Shown here in pieces: positions 1 to 10,189 of a stretch of DNA of 64,000 nt. The notes beneath the pieces were generated by a model. It did no database searches, was not told where the DNA came from, and worked only from the letters and a program-made list of their open reading frames with translations. Location: NCBI GenBank assembly GCA_023525975.1, contig CM042040.1:52049486-52113485 (forward strand), read 5' to 3'. The stretch is from Smallanthus sonchifolius (lineage: Eukaryota > Streptophyta > Magnoliopsida > Asterales > Asteraceae). Both the position numbers and the translations under genes were made by a program. Position 1 is the first letter of the stretch. Each line of letters begins with the position of its first letter.

Positions 1-538
1 TAGGCTTTATTGACTTTCAAAAGTCAAAATTGGTAGTGGTAGGATTCAAGTTCAAGGATGGGGTTCAAGCTAAAAGGTTCAAATGAACTAGAATGGGGTT
101 CAAGACCCCTTAAATTGATTTAGATTCTTTTTAATATTCATTAAAATTGTTTTTATGAAATTTATATAAAAAGAAAACTTAACATCAAATGTTTTAATAT
201 AATTTTAATAATTTCCATTTTTATAAAATTACAAAACGGTTTATTTAACAAAATCCAATGAATTTGAATATTCATTCATAGATAAATGTATGTATTTTTT
301 CGAAAGGCGTACAAGTTCATATATATATATGTGTGTGTGTGTGTGTGTTTACAAATGATAAAATAAAAGTTGAAATCTCCATAACATAATGTAAGTATAT
401 AATAGAAATATAATATGTTAATGTGTAAGGTTAAAACCTTAAATTGACACGTGTTAAGATGGTATTTAACGTGACACATTGAGTTTAAATGGATTGTGAC
501 ACAGAAAAATTTAGGACGGAAAAATCATGGATGTTAAA
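1..538 (-). repeat. A 3' LTR, first part (cut by window edge)
   Basis: Near-identical to 6535-7071. It begins on the minus strand at 538. The expected terminal TG is altered: the plus-strand end reads GTTAAA where the other LTR reads GTTACA, so the terminal CA has become AA. A TG microsatellite at about 331-348 lies inside. No coding capacity; the short ORF here repeats in the other LTR and is not a gene. Confidence 0.88.
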
Positions 539-573
539 ATATCCTCATGTTGAGGGAATTTCGTCTCGAAGTT
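539..573 (-). promoter_or_regulatory. A polypurine tract and adjacent inverted repeat
   Basis: On the minus strand a purine-rich run (CCTCAACATGAGGATAT, 539-555) abuts the 3' LTR and should prime plus-strand DNA synthesis. Just upstream, 557-563 and 567-573 form an inverted repeat around a 3-nt loop, the same arrangement seen beside the polypurine tracts of B, D, E, F and H. Here one pair is a C-A mismatch on the sense strand. Confidence 0.7.
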
Positions 574-1092
574 GAACTAGTGGGGGGGGCTACTGGATCG
601 GGAAAGAGATGAGTTTGGATTCCCCACGAGTTTTGATTTTTGGTTTGAGGAGTACAACTGATAACAAGATTTAGTTCTGTTTCTCAAAGTCAGGCACGAA
701 TAATGACAATGGATTTAGTTTTTGAAATGAACTTAAGGAGAAAAACTATCGGATAATAATTTGGATCCTAAAGGTTGAATGCATCACTTGGAATTCATTT
801 GATGGGAATTTGATGATAAGGGTTTGTTTAAGATGAAGTTTAATATGCTCAAGAATTGTTAGTGGATAAGAGATTTCATAAACATTGTCCCGTCAAACAA
901 CATAAAACTTTACGTGACACAAATAACGTTACTTCTGATAATATGACAGGAACACTTATATATAGGAAGTACCAGCGGCGTATCCACCATGCCCTTGTCA
1001 TATCTCATTAGTTTCGTTATCATATATCATGATAGGTTTCATGTAATAACACACGACAGAATTTGCTATGTTTTCCATGCGTTGATTTTTAT
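574..1092 (-). other. A internal non-coding segment
   Basis: No ORF worth calling. The stretch aligns with 62102-62573 in element F, so it is a conserved part of this element family, but I see no named signal in it. Confidence 0.6.
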
Positions 1093-1114
1093 AATTACGT
1101 GTGCACCCGTAATT
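1093..1114 (-). other. A GTGCAC-loop stem-loop
   Basis: A 7-bp perfect stem (AATTACG at 1093-1099 with CGTAATT at 1108-1114) closes an 8-nt loop reading GGTGCACA on the sense strand. The identical loop occurs on different stems in B, E and F. Its six-base self-complementary core and flanking purines resemble a retroviral dimerisation initiation loop. Confidence 0.7.
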
Positions 1115-1302
1115 ACTCGAATCATCGCATGGTCCGTATAGATCCTTCCGTTGTGTGCGGGGCATGAGGGGGCATAAATTTACTTAGTTCTTGTCTATTG
1201 TTTTCACATATTAGTTGCTAATAAGTAACTATGTCCCTAGAAGGCAGATCAATTAGCAACTAAAGAGGGATATGGTAGTATAACTTAAAGTTCCATAGTT
1301 TG

Positions 1303-1393
1303 CTCGTGTTTGAACAAGAATACGTCAAACACCGAGTTGTTTTAAAGTGTTACAGCTTCCTCGTGTTTGAACAAGTATACGTCAAACCCCGAG
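1303..1393 (-). repeat. A paired TGTTTGA/TCAAACA hairpins (two copies)
   Basis: Two units (1303-1335, 1360-1393), each an inverted repeat: on the sense strand CTCGGTGTTTGA, a spacer containing CGTATTCTTG, then TCAAACACGAG. The second copy has lost some pairing. Element F has the same pair (about 62784-62875), and element E has an expanded array of the same motif at the equivalent place 3' of its ORF. Confidence 0.75.
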
Positions 1394-1439
1394 TAGCTTC
1401 AAGGTGTTACGGTTTTCAAGTTTGGTGAACAAAGTGTAT

Positions 1440-1930
1440 GACCATGCTTCATGTATATTATGATCAATCAATTGCAACAATTGTAAGTAACCTAGTTTCA
1501 TGTATAATGTAAACACACAAGTCTTATGTATGATCTAGTGTTATGTAGCTAGTAATCAAATAGGTTTCATGTGTAACGTGAACAACGTGGCATCATGTAA
1601 CTCAATAGTTTCATATTCAATGCGGTCAATCAAGTATTATGTACCAACCAACCAATTGTTATGTATCATGTGATCAATTTAGTATATGTATATTACAAAC
1701 AACTATGTTTTATGTATTCTGTAATCAATCCATAAGAACGTGTATTGCAAATAACCAAGTTTCATATAATATGTAATTAGTGTAGCATTGGATATATTGA
1801 AAATAACTAAGTTTCATGTATTATGTGATCGTGCTGGGTATATTATGAACGTGCATACGTAAGTTATTGAACTTCGTGTGTGATGTATATTAACGAGTTT
1901 TGTATGTGATCGAGTGTTGCGGAGGAGCGT
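1440..1930 (-). repeat. A degenerate repeats around TTTCATGTATTATGT
   Basis: The phrase 'tttcatgtat..atgta' followed by 'atcaa' recurs about ten times with drift and uneven spacing. It is non-coding in all frames I checked. It lies between the ORF and the hairpin pair, so it belongs to the 3' untranslated part of the element. Confidence 0.5.
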
Positions 1931-2766
1931 GTTGTTGGCGATCTTGTAAAATGTGGTAGTTAGGTTCTAGCTCCTTAAATCTCGTTGTGGTTTGTAGGGG
2001 TGGTTAATGTCTACGCGAAATGGGTTGTCTCTTGAAGTGGTAAGTTCACTCATACATTATCGAACGTGCAAGGTAGTGAGGAGGTCCTGAAAATATTCCG
2101 AGTAATGTGTTTGCAAATAATTGATTTTTGTTTGTATGTAGGTGGTTGTAATTTGTTCTTGTTAGTAGATAAATAAGGTAGTGAAACTAGTGAGTTGGAT
2201 AATCTAAGTAATTGAGCAATTTATAGGAAAACCTTTTTATTAAAGTTTTCAATTATTTTAAGGAGAATTTTTTTTTTTGGAGAAATTAATGGCTAAACAA
2301 TTAATTGTATATTAATTTAGCCAAGATTTAGAAATAATTAATTTAACGAGAACAAGTCATATTTATCAATTTGAAATAATTTTTTTATAAATTAGGTTGT
2401 ATTAAGTTTTCTTACAAGGTGAAAACGTTTATAGAAAATTTATATTTTAGATATTATCTAAAAGCTTGATAAATTTTTTGTTTGAACAAAATAGCGAGGT
2501 TGTTTAAATCAAATAATAGTATGATTTGTTTACGAAGGAGATTACCGGTAGTGTACTAAATTGTGGTAAATGAAGAGGGTGATGCTTGGAGAATCTTGAT
2601 GAAAATATGATGGGTGTAACTCACACTCGACGTGTCAAATCAATGAATAATCACTTTAGATTTGGAATATATAAAATTGATTAAAAGTTGAAATGTTAAA
2701 CATTACTCAAAACATAGGTAAATGGTTCTCAAACTGAAAATTTTAAGACAAATAAAAAAAATTTTG
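1931..2766 (-). other. A segment without recognised features
   Basis: AT-rich sequence downstream of the ORF in the sense direction. I found no ORF, repeat or paired motif here that I could support. Confidence 0.5.
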
Positions 2767-3312
2767 TTAACGTATCTTGTAGCTTTCCACTAGAAGGAGG
2801 ATAATTCCCAAGACGAGCACCGCTATGGTCACTCGGGTAGCCGATCTGGCCTCAGCTTTAGCTGTCTCCGTGCGATGCTCCATTATTTCTTTTTCGAGGA
2901 TGGAGATTAACTCCTTTTGGTGTCCTAATTGGTTTACCAGGCTATCCATTCTTTGTCCTTGCAAGTCGTGCATTACCCCCTGTTCCATCCTTTGCCTCTC
3001 AAATTTTGAGGTCCTTACATATTGGTGAATGTCATTGGTTGGAATTCCCATAACACTAGTGGGTGCCGTGGTATGCCTTACCCAAGGGTTAGGATGGTAC
3101 GGGTCGGGCATTAGATATGGGTCTCTTAGTGGGGGTGATCTAGGTGTTCGAAGTCTTGGGCCGGTGTTCATAGCCCAATCTGCCCTTACATCAAACCTTG
3201 GCCTAGCAGCTGGGGGTGGTGGTGACCGATACACGGGTGACCTGATGTCTTCTTCCCAATCAGACTCTGCTCCGGGACGGTATACTGGGGAGGAAGGAGA
3301 GTAGGAGTCCAT
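2767..3312 (-). CDS. Tail-anchored coiled-coil protein of a non-autonomous LTR element
   Basis: Predicted 181 residues, starting at MDSYSPSS (ATG at 3312-3310). An upstream in-frame extension to 3384 is unlikely because a 3' splice site lies just before this ATG and the homologue in element E (22051-22626) begins at the same methionine. Visible parts: a Pro/Ser/Arg-rich N-terminal half with SPVY repeats (residues 8-11 and 25-28) and RDPYL (63-67); MGIP (88-91); a charged region with heptad-like hydrophobic spacing at about 103-158; EHRTET (145-150) then AEAR (153-156); a single hydrophobic segment at 161-176; and a very short tail. That layout suits a C-terminal tail anchor facing the cytosol. 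I do not recognise a family. It is neither a gag (no zinc knuckle or capsid signature) nor a polymerase. Conservation with E at both ends while the middle drifts suggests past selection. The function is unknown; an envelope-like or assembly role is conceivable but unproven. Confidence 0.82.
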   Translation of the reverse strand: MDSYSPSSPVYRPGAESDWEEDIRSPVYRSPPPPAARPRFDVRADWAMNTGPRLRTPRSPPLRDPYLMPDPYHPNPWVRHTTAPTSVMGIPTNDIHQYVRTSKFERQRMEQGVMHDLQGQRMDSLVNQLGHQKELISILEKEIMEHRTETAKAEARSATRVTIAVLVLGIILLLVESYKIR

Positions 3313-3314
3313 GT

Positions 3315-3340
3315 CTAACAGAGAAATAAAGAAAAGGTTG
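3315..3340 (-). promoter_or_regulatory. 3' splice site before the A ORF
   Basis: On the minus strand a pyrimidine-rich run (CTTTTCTTTATTTCTCTG) leads to TTAG, two bases before the ATG. The same arrangement precedes the ORFs of B, E and H and both envelope-like starts in S. It suggests the protein is made from a spliced mRNA that has lost the primer site and leader. Confidence 0.65.
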
Positions 3341-4069
3341 TAAGTGATAATAAAATATTGAGTGTTAAATATAGGAGTTCTCATAGCTTTTGAGTTGTAC
3401 TAGTCATAACACCGAGTCTTCACAATAGTATTTTAGAAATACATTTGACCTATAAGCAATGTATCCCTAAGGAGAATTCCCAGCAAAGAGGGGTGGGTGA
3501 CTAGGACACCCTTAAGTACCTTGTCTTTCCTTGGCCAGAATTCCTCATGGGCCTACACACTCTTCCAGCCATCATGTACTAATAACACTATTGTTGGACT
3601 CATGGTTATGATGAGAATTGTTGTAGACTGGGCCTTGTGGCCCGGAAGTAAGGTTTATGCATTTCAGTGGGCTCCTTCTTTTTGGACGATAAATGGGCTT
3701 CTTAGTTTAATATTAATGGGTATTAGGCCTAATAGTTTAAGTCTTTGTTCACAAGAGGTGATGGTATCAGGTATGTGAGTTCAAAGGTGTATGAAGAATT
3801 TGGTGTGTATGTGTTAAACTTAGGATAACACTTAATGAAACACATAGGTAGCATGTATGTAATAATGAATGTAAGCACAAGAGTTATCAAGTAGTGTGAC
3901 ACATAAACTATTAAGTATTGTAGCATGTATTGAAATTATTTAGGATAACATGTAAAAATATTCACACAAGTATTAATCATGTAATCATATAGTAGCATGG
4001 CATATTGTGGGTGTCCTAAAGTTATAGTCTAGGTCAAAAGTGTCTAATAACCTAATTCCCTATAACCAA
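3341..4069 (-). other. A leader between primer site and ORF
   Basis: Non-coding. A block at about 3475-3575 (sense: GAGGAATTCTGGC ... GGGAATTCTC) aligns with 21838-21915 in element E at a similar distance before the ORF. The bases just after the primer site (sense GGTTATAGGGAATTAGG) are shared with B and E. ORFs here are short and unsupported. Confidence 0.55.
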
Positions 4070-4082
4070 GGCTCTGATACCA
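4070..4082 (-). promoter_or_regulatory. A primer binding site (initiator tRNA-Met type)
   Basis: Sense strand TGGTATCAGAGCC, complementary to the 3' end of plant initiator tRNA-Met, three bases from the LTR end. The same site is found in B, D, E (one change) and H. Confidence 0.92.
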
Positions 4083-4314
4083 ATCTGTCACACCCCAACC
4101 GACGACGGAATACATCGGGGCGGGACATGTAGACTGTTCAAAAGCTCAAGGTTTACTAAAGTTTAAATAATTAAACCAACCAATTTCATGTCACAAATAA
4201 ACAAAAATCCAACAATACAAGGAAAAAGGAAATACATCAATAGTCTCTTTAAATTAAATTCTAGGTCATCAGTCCTAAGTGAAGCATCTTGTACTTATTC
4301 TCAAGCATTAGTAC

Positions 4315-4772
4315 CTGAAACATGAAGAAAACAAGGTCAACTAAAAAGTTGGTGAGCATACATAGGTTTTGACACACAACCAAGTTTAAAGTGTTTGTAC
4401 AATTCATACGATCCACGCGTATAAGGCATTTATGGAGAATCTATAGTTAAACTAAGTGTGTACAATCAAACCTTGTGACTGAGGCATAACGCGCAGGTTA
4501 CCCTAATGTAAAGTCGGTAACAAACACCCTAACCGGGTGGGTTTGTCAGACGCAATAGATCTATCAATGTTAACCGTTGGCTTGTACTGAGTTAATGATT
4601 GTACTAATGTCATGTATATGTAGTCTTAACTCATAGCATTCAAGCATAAAGCACAAATAACACATAACATCATATTATTGAATTGTATATTAGTAAATGC
4701 AAAGAGTTTCAAAGAGTAATCATGTTTCACCCCAAAAGTGCAAAATGTAAAAAGGGGTTATGTAAAACTCAC
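4315..4772 (-). other. Putative intron inside the A LTR
   Basis: Donor CAG|GTGAGT (GT 4772-4771), then, near the far end, CTCACC, a hairpin CAACT-tttt-AGTTG (4351-4338) continuing into GAC (a TTGAC branch-site candidate), a pyrimidine stretch, and TTTCAG|GTAC (AG at 4316-4315). All parts are conserved in B, E and F and partly in D and H, so the intron looks like a lineage-wide feature of the LTR. Confidence 0.6.
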
Positions 4773-5611
4773 CTGTTCTAGTTGCGTAGATAACACGAGC
4801 AATAGGTAGCACGGTGATCTTTGCAAATTGCATAGTTAACCTAGAGTGAAAGTGTATGAACTTAAATTAAAGACATGTACAAGGTCTAAAGAAAGGTCTA
4901 AGGTTCAACGGGATTTGAAGAACGGGGGTTGGTACGAAAGTATTTGTGTGAGATGAGTGTAAGTTGGTGTTTGAATAAAGTGTTTAATAACAAAAATGTA
5001 AATTAACGGTATGAATTTAGTACTAATTGATTTTAAGGGTTTTTGTTAAAATAGATAAATAATCTAATAAATAAATACTTTTTATTTATTACTTATTATA
5101 TTAATGTGTCCAAAAAAAAAAAGAAAAAAAAGAGTGTAAATGCACATTACTACTATTATAGTTTAAACCCTAAACGAATGGTTAAAGTAAGCTGATAATT
5201 TAAATAAATAAATTATGTTTTATTTATTTATTACCTTTATTTTTTTTTATTACTGAAAATATATATACTATTATATACATTTAGAAAAGTTTTATTTGTT
5301 TAAATAGGGTTTAAACCCTAATGGATAAGAATGGTTTATAAAAATTTATTTCATGATAATTTAAAAAAAATATATCTTATCACACTTTATATAAAATTAG
5401 GTATTTAAAATACTTTGTTTTATAATTAAACTTAAAATAACCTTTAAATGATTTTTATATAAAATGAGATTTTACACAATTAAATTTGTACAACTAATGG
5501 TTTTATGTTAAATATTGCAAATGATTGAGCCAGTTTGTTCTAAATAGTGTTAGGTTTATAAAATAAATTTTATATAATTTTTTGAGCATTAAAAAACTTT
5601 AAAGAAAATAC

Positions 5612-5695
5612 AGGGAGTTCCTAGGACTCGAACCCGGGTTGCATCTGGGGAGCACAAGCGTTCAGACCACTAGACCAGTGGTCTGGTTGTGTTAA
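5612..5695 (-). other. tRNA-like A-box/B-box module in the A LTR
   Basis: Sense strand has A-box-like TGGTCTAGTGG (5677-5667) and B-box GGTTCGAGTCC (5634-5624) separated by 32 nt, the spacing of a Pol III type 2 promoter, with a partly paired T-arm. A hairpin CAGACCAC/GTGGTCTG overlaps the A box. It resembles part of a tRNA-Gly/Glu-type gene but lacks acceptor-stem pairing, so it is not a functional tRNA gene. Confidence 0.6.
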
Positions 5696-8148
5696 TGGTT
5701 CGGGTTCTTAGATATTATGCGCAGACTGAAAGGGAGTCGGGTTCAGGCATCAACAGGGGACAAAAAGGGTGTGCGGGTGTGGGTTTAGAACCCGTGACCA
5801 CGCGTGTATGGATACTGGGTCTTAAACGACGGAACTGGGCGGAAAGCCTTGTTAATTGTCCTATCGATTAATTATTTAACAAACAATCCCTGAATCCTTT
5901 CTTCCCCAATTCGTAAGTGAAACCCTAGCCCTTAAATCGATTCGATTAAGCCCCCGATTGAACTCGAAAACATGGGGCTTATATTCCTGTGATCAATACA
6001 AAGTTAAAGGTATAACAATTACCTGTAGTGGTGGTCTATAAGGGACGAACGGCTAATGGACCAGTCGCGGTGTTCTTCGATCTTGACTGCACTCTAGAGG
6101 CGTAGCGCGGATCGACTGAGTGTCCAGATAGATTTTAATGGTGTTTGCGAAAGTGTGGGTATGGTTTGTCATGTTCAATTTCGCCTTATTTGTTTAAATC
6201 GACTCGAGCTTGAGAATGACAACTGTCGGCAGTAGATTACGTGTCTATTCCATTAAATGATGATGAATTGAGTCATGTTTTAGGGTTGGAAGCATGCATG
6301 AGCAATCAGTGCGTGAATTGCGTGCTATTTCCGTCTGATTACTCGATTGAAGACTGAATTGAACGCGTTTTGACTTTTGAGAAGTCAAACTGTTCAAAAT
6401 TAGAATTTCAAACGCGAGTTTGATCCGGTTGTAACTGTAAGTGGGCTTGGATGCATTCTATAAACGTCTACGCATGAAGGCACAGTCCATGGCAATGGGT
6501 TTTGATGATTTAAATACTGGATTTCTTTGATTTGGGCTTTATTGACTTTCAAAAGTCAAAATTGGTGGTGGTAGGATTCAAGTTCAAGGATGGGGTTCAA
6601 GCTAAAGGGTTCAAATGAACTAGAATGGGGTTCAAGACCCCTTAAATTGATTTAGATTCTTTTTAATTTTTCATAAAAATTATTTTTATGAAATTTATAT
6701 AAAAAGAAAACTTAACATCAAATGTTTTAATATAATTTTAATAATTTCCATTTTTATAAAATTACAAAACGGTTTATTTAACAAAATCCAATGAATTTGA
6801 ATCTTCATTCATAGATAAATGTATGTATTTTTTCGAAAGGCGTACAAGTTCATATATATATATGTGTGTGTGTGTGTGTGTTTACAAATGATAAAATAAA
6901 AGTTGAAATCTCCATAACATAATGTAAGTATATAATAAAAAAATAATATGTTAATGTGTAAGGTTAAAACCTTAAATTGACACGTGTTAAGATGGTATTT
7001 AACGTGACACACTGAGTTTAAATGGATTGTGACATAGAAAAATTTAGGCCGGAAAAATCATGTATGTTACACGATGTGACATTTCAAAGATTTTCGTTGC
7101 GAAATTTATCGTGTAAATATTAACATTTTATTTCAAAACATATACACGTATATTTAATCAAATTTATACAAATCGGTGTATTGGCAAATTTCAATTTAGA
7201 TATTTTTAATTTAAAAAAAAATATATATATATATATTTGAAGGTTATAAACTATATAAATCATGTTATCAAATTAGATAATTTATATAAATAAATCAATG
7301 GTTTTCAATTTTATTAACCATTCAAAATGATTGATTTTAAATAAAAACATAAGTTTTATAAAATTCTATATGCTTAAGTTTTATTTGGTTTTATACAAAT
7401 AGGTATCTTATTTTATGGATTTAAACTAATTAGAAATTTATAAATTTTAAAACTAATATAAAATTTTATATAAAAATCTAAGTAAAAAAAAAAAAAAAAA
7501 AAGAAGTTACATATTTAATAAAATAACCCATTTGAATAAGATGAATAACCTTATAAAAATTATTTATAATAATAATAATAAGTAAGTTTATAAAAACATT
7601 TAAAATATAATGTTAAAGTAAATTGATTTAAAAGAAATTAAATTAATTTATTAAATAAAAAGTTTAGGGTTCGTTTTGTAATTAACTAAACTAGAAGGTT
7701 TTAAAACTAAAATCGTTTGAGGGACTGTTTCTGGACAAATGAAACTGCAAGGGCTCATCCGTAATTAACTCAGGGTCCATTTTAAATCAAAATCAAACCA
7801 CAGGGACTAAACCTGCCATTTTCCTATTCGCGTTTCCGGTCACCCCCAACCTTGGTCCGGCGGTCCGAAGCTTTCTCCGGCGAACACCCCGACAGGGCTG
7901 TTCCCTGCACCTCAACGCCCGACAAAAGTTTCCCCGACTTCGTCTCCCCCACGCGAACTAGACCCCTCGACCAATTGGTCTCCCCATCACACGGATTGTC
8001 TGATCCTGTTGGTGGCCGAGAACCCACGCCCGAATTCAGGCCCGACAGGCCACCTCCACGCCTGTCGATGGTCTGGTTAGCTTCGTCTCGTCCAGACGAA
8101 TGTTCAGGCATGCTCAATTGCTTGTCTCATTATCAGGATCAAGCCCGA

Positions 8149-8156
8149 CTATAAAT
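8149..8156 (+). promoter_or_regulatory. B LTR TATA box
   Basis: CTATAAAT in a GC-richer setting, with C-rich sequence about 30-60 bp downstream suitable for a start site. Repeated at 14143-14150 in the second LTR. It implies Pol II transcription beginning near 8180. Confidence 0.65.
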
Positions 8157-8524
8157 GGCCATGGTCGGCCCTGCACGAACTGGTTACCCTCCTTCCACAC
8201 ACTCACACTCCAAATTGAGGACTCCAACACCTTCGTCGACCCTGAGTGAAGCTACGACCAGGATTTCAGGAGCCAATTCCACACAGAAATCGAATTCCAC
8301 TTGTGACATATTCGAGTTCAAAGACCGTGCCAACCAGACCCGTTTCGACTTGGTTCGAGTCTCAAAACAAGTCCACTGCCTTCTATTACTCCCTGGTAAT
8401 CAATCCAACTCAAAATCGCGGCATTCGCACGAGGATTGCCGAGCAAACTCGAGTCCTCGGACGCGATTGCCGGATTGCCGAGGACCAGCGACCAATTTCT
8501 AAGTCGTGTATATCAATTAATTAA

Positions 8525-8640
8525 CACACACATAACCAGCGATGGGCTGTGGCCCGGCTGGTTATGCGTGTGTGTGTTTGATCTAGTGGTCGCGGGTTCG
8601 AGCCTGCTGGCCTCCGGCCCAACCCCATTTTTTATTCTGT
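8525..8640 (+). other. B LTR hairpin and tRNA-like B-box module
   Basis: A 16-bp inverted repeat with one mismatch (8525-8540 with 8557-8572, loop 8541-8556) runs into a B box GGTTCGAGCC (8595-8604), followed by T-rich sequence that could act as a Pol III terminator. It aligns with the module in the E LTR (18441-18541). The A box is less clear than in A and F. Second copy near 14519-14634. Confidence 0.5.
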
Positions 8641-8789
8641 TTTCATTTTTTTTATTTTATTTAATTATCTTAACTTATTTTAATACCATTTTATACAATA
8701 AATACTAAAACGAGTCGGTTTACGTGTTCGTTTATTTTAAAAAAAATCGATTAAACTATATTTTTTTAACCATCCCATTCTTTTATATA

Positions 8790-9115
8790 TAATATTTTTA
8801 TAAAATTATTAAAATACATTTAATATATAAAATGTCCTTTATTTTTATAAATCTTGTAACATTTTTTTATAAAATTATTAAAATACATTTAATATATAAA
8901 ATGTCCTTTATTTTTATAAATCTTGTAACATTTTTTATAAAATTATTAAAATACATTTAATATATAAAATGTCCTTTATTTTTATAAATCTTGTAACATT
9001 TTTTATAAAATTTTTAAAATACATTTAATATATAAAATGTCCTTTATTTTTATAAATCTTGTAATATTTTTTATAAAATTATTAAAATACATTAAATATA
9101 TAAAATGTCTCATTA
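8790..9115 (+). repeat. 68-bp tandem repeat in the B LTR
   Basis: Five units with starts 68-69 bp apart, each containing AAAATACATTTAATATAT and GTCCTTTATTTTTATAAAT. AT-rich and non-coding. Present again at about 14784-15109. It lies downstream of the tRNA-like module and upstream of the splice donor. Confidence 0.85.
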
Positions 9116-9474
9116 TTTTTATATGAACCTAGCATTATATTTTTTTTTATTTTATGAACTTGTTTAAATAAATAAAGACTTTTCTTTTGTTATTATTATA
9201 TAAATACATTGAATATAATAATACTTGTTTAAAACAATATATATATATATATCCTTATAAGTTAAAGTTTTACAAAAAAAACCCATTATCATTCTATTTC
9301 TATACTTTATACAAATAAATATTAAAGAAAATTATATTAGAGCCTATATACATTTAAATACAAATACACACCTATACGCATACAATAATACCCATTTGTC
9401 TACATAGGGTATCAACGTGCTTAGGCTTCCACATACTTATCACCTACACGCGTGGAAAAATACCCGCTTGCAAG

Positions 9475-9946
9475 GTGAGTTACATAGCCCCTATTTTTAC
9501 ATTTTTATACATTTTGGGGTGAAACATTATACATGCTACTCACATTGTTTATACGTGTTATACATGAGACTATATGCTTATTCTTTGGATGTACATACAT
9601 TTAAACACAAGGCAACCAACTGTAATATTGATAGATCTATTGTGCCTGACCAGCCCACCCGGTTAGGGTGTTTATTACTGCATACTCGGATATAACCGCG
9701 TGTTATATTCAATCATACCGGATATAGTGGGTAACTATATTCAAGCATACCGGACTTAGCTGTTGTGCTCTGTTCAAGCGCGTCAAACTCGGTTTGAATT
9801 GTGATTAAATAAATGTTACATCCTATGCTATGTTTAACAAGATAAACAATGAGTTGCAAAACGATTTACACTACTATTGACTGGATTTACTAAACCTATG
9901 TACTCACCAACTTTTTAGTTGACACTTGATTTAAATAATGTTTCAG
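9475..9946 (+). other. Putative intron inside the B LTR
   Basis: Donor CAAG|GTGAGT (GT 9475-9476); then CTCACC, hairpin CAACT-tttt-AGTTG (9908-9921) followed by AC as branch-site candidate, and acceptor AATGTTTCAG (AG 9945-9946). The same elements occur in A, E and F. Copy at about 15469-15940 in the second LTR. Confidence 0.62.
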
Positions 9947-10176
9947 GTTTGGACATGTGACTACTTGCCGAAGGTTTCTCCACTTAAGGAACATGGACCT
10001 AGTTAAATAAATCAATGTTTTGAACTAGACTAGGTTATTTGGAATGTATTGTATTTGGATCTTGTTGTCTTTAAATTAAATTAATGAATTATGCAACCTT
10101 TAGCTATCATGTGCTTTTGAACAATCATCACATTGTCCGCCTCGATGATTCCGCCATCGGTCGGGGTGTGACAGAT

Positions 10177-10189
10177 TGGTATCAGAGCC
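10177..10189 (+). promoter_or_regulatory. B primer binding site
   Basis: TGGTATCAGAGCC, three bases after the LTR, matches the 3' end of initiator tRNA-Met. It is repeated at 16171-16183 after the second LTR, where it shows that internal sequence restarts. Confidence 0.93.

Larger units (their letters stand above)
1..7071 (-). mobile_element. Element A: non-autonomous LTR retrotransposon with a single tail-anchored ORF
   Basis: Read on the minus strand: 5' LTR (7071 to 4086), primer binding site, a leader, one ORF, two hairpin motifs, a GTGCAC stem-loop, polypurine tract, and the first part of the 3' LTR (538 to 1), which leaves the window. The two LTR segments align closely (for example 6535-7071 with 3-538). 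No gag, protease, reverse transcriptase or integrase can be read in the 3.5 kb interior, so the element would need proteins from elsewhere. Its ORF is homologous to that of element E. The target duplication cannot be tested because the left end is missing; the bases next to the right end (CGATG) run into the first bases of element B. Confidence 0.9.
4086..7071 (-). repeat. A 5' LTR (2986 bp)
   Basis: Sense strand runs from TGTAACATAC at 7071 to GGGGTGTGACA at 4086. The downstream end (CCGTCGGTTGGGGTGTGACA type) is shared with B, E and F. It contains a tRNA-like module (5612-5695), a possible first splice donor (sense ACAG|GTAATT, GT at 6022-6021), a strong donor (CAG|GTGAGT, GT at 4772-4771), and an acceptor with hairpin (4315-4351). 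I could not identify a convincing TATA box. The short ORF at 5689-5871 lies in this regulatory DNA and is not a gene. Confidence 0.88.
7075..10173 (+). repeat. B LTR, first copy (3099 bp)
   Basis: TGTGACATTTC to GGGGTGTGACA. Contains, in order, a GC-rich upstream region, a TATA box (8149-8156), a tRNA-like module (8525-8640), five 68-bp AT-rich tandem repeats (about 8790-9115), a splice donor (GT at 9475) and an acceptor with hairpin (9908-9946). Several ORFs of 90-115 codons lie across the promoter and are repeated in the second LTR; they are not genes. Confidence 0.93.

Noticed and set aside
5612..5695. A canonical tRNA gene
   Set aside because: A and B boxes are well spaced, but there is no acceptor stem or anticodon arm that folds properly, so I list it only as tRNA-like.
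7824..8708. Six overlapping ORFs of 90-115 codons in the B LTR (again at 13818-14702)
   Set aside because: They overlap on both strands, span the TATA box and tRNA-like module, and exist only because this part of the LTR is GC-rich. No domain is visible.
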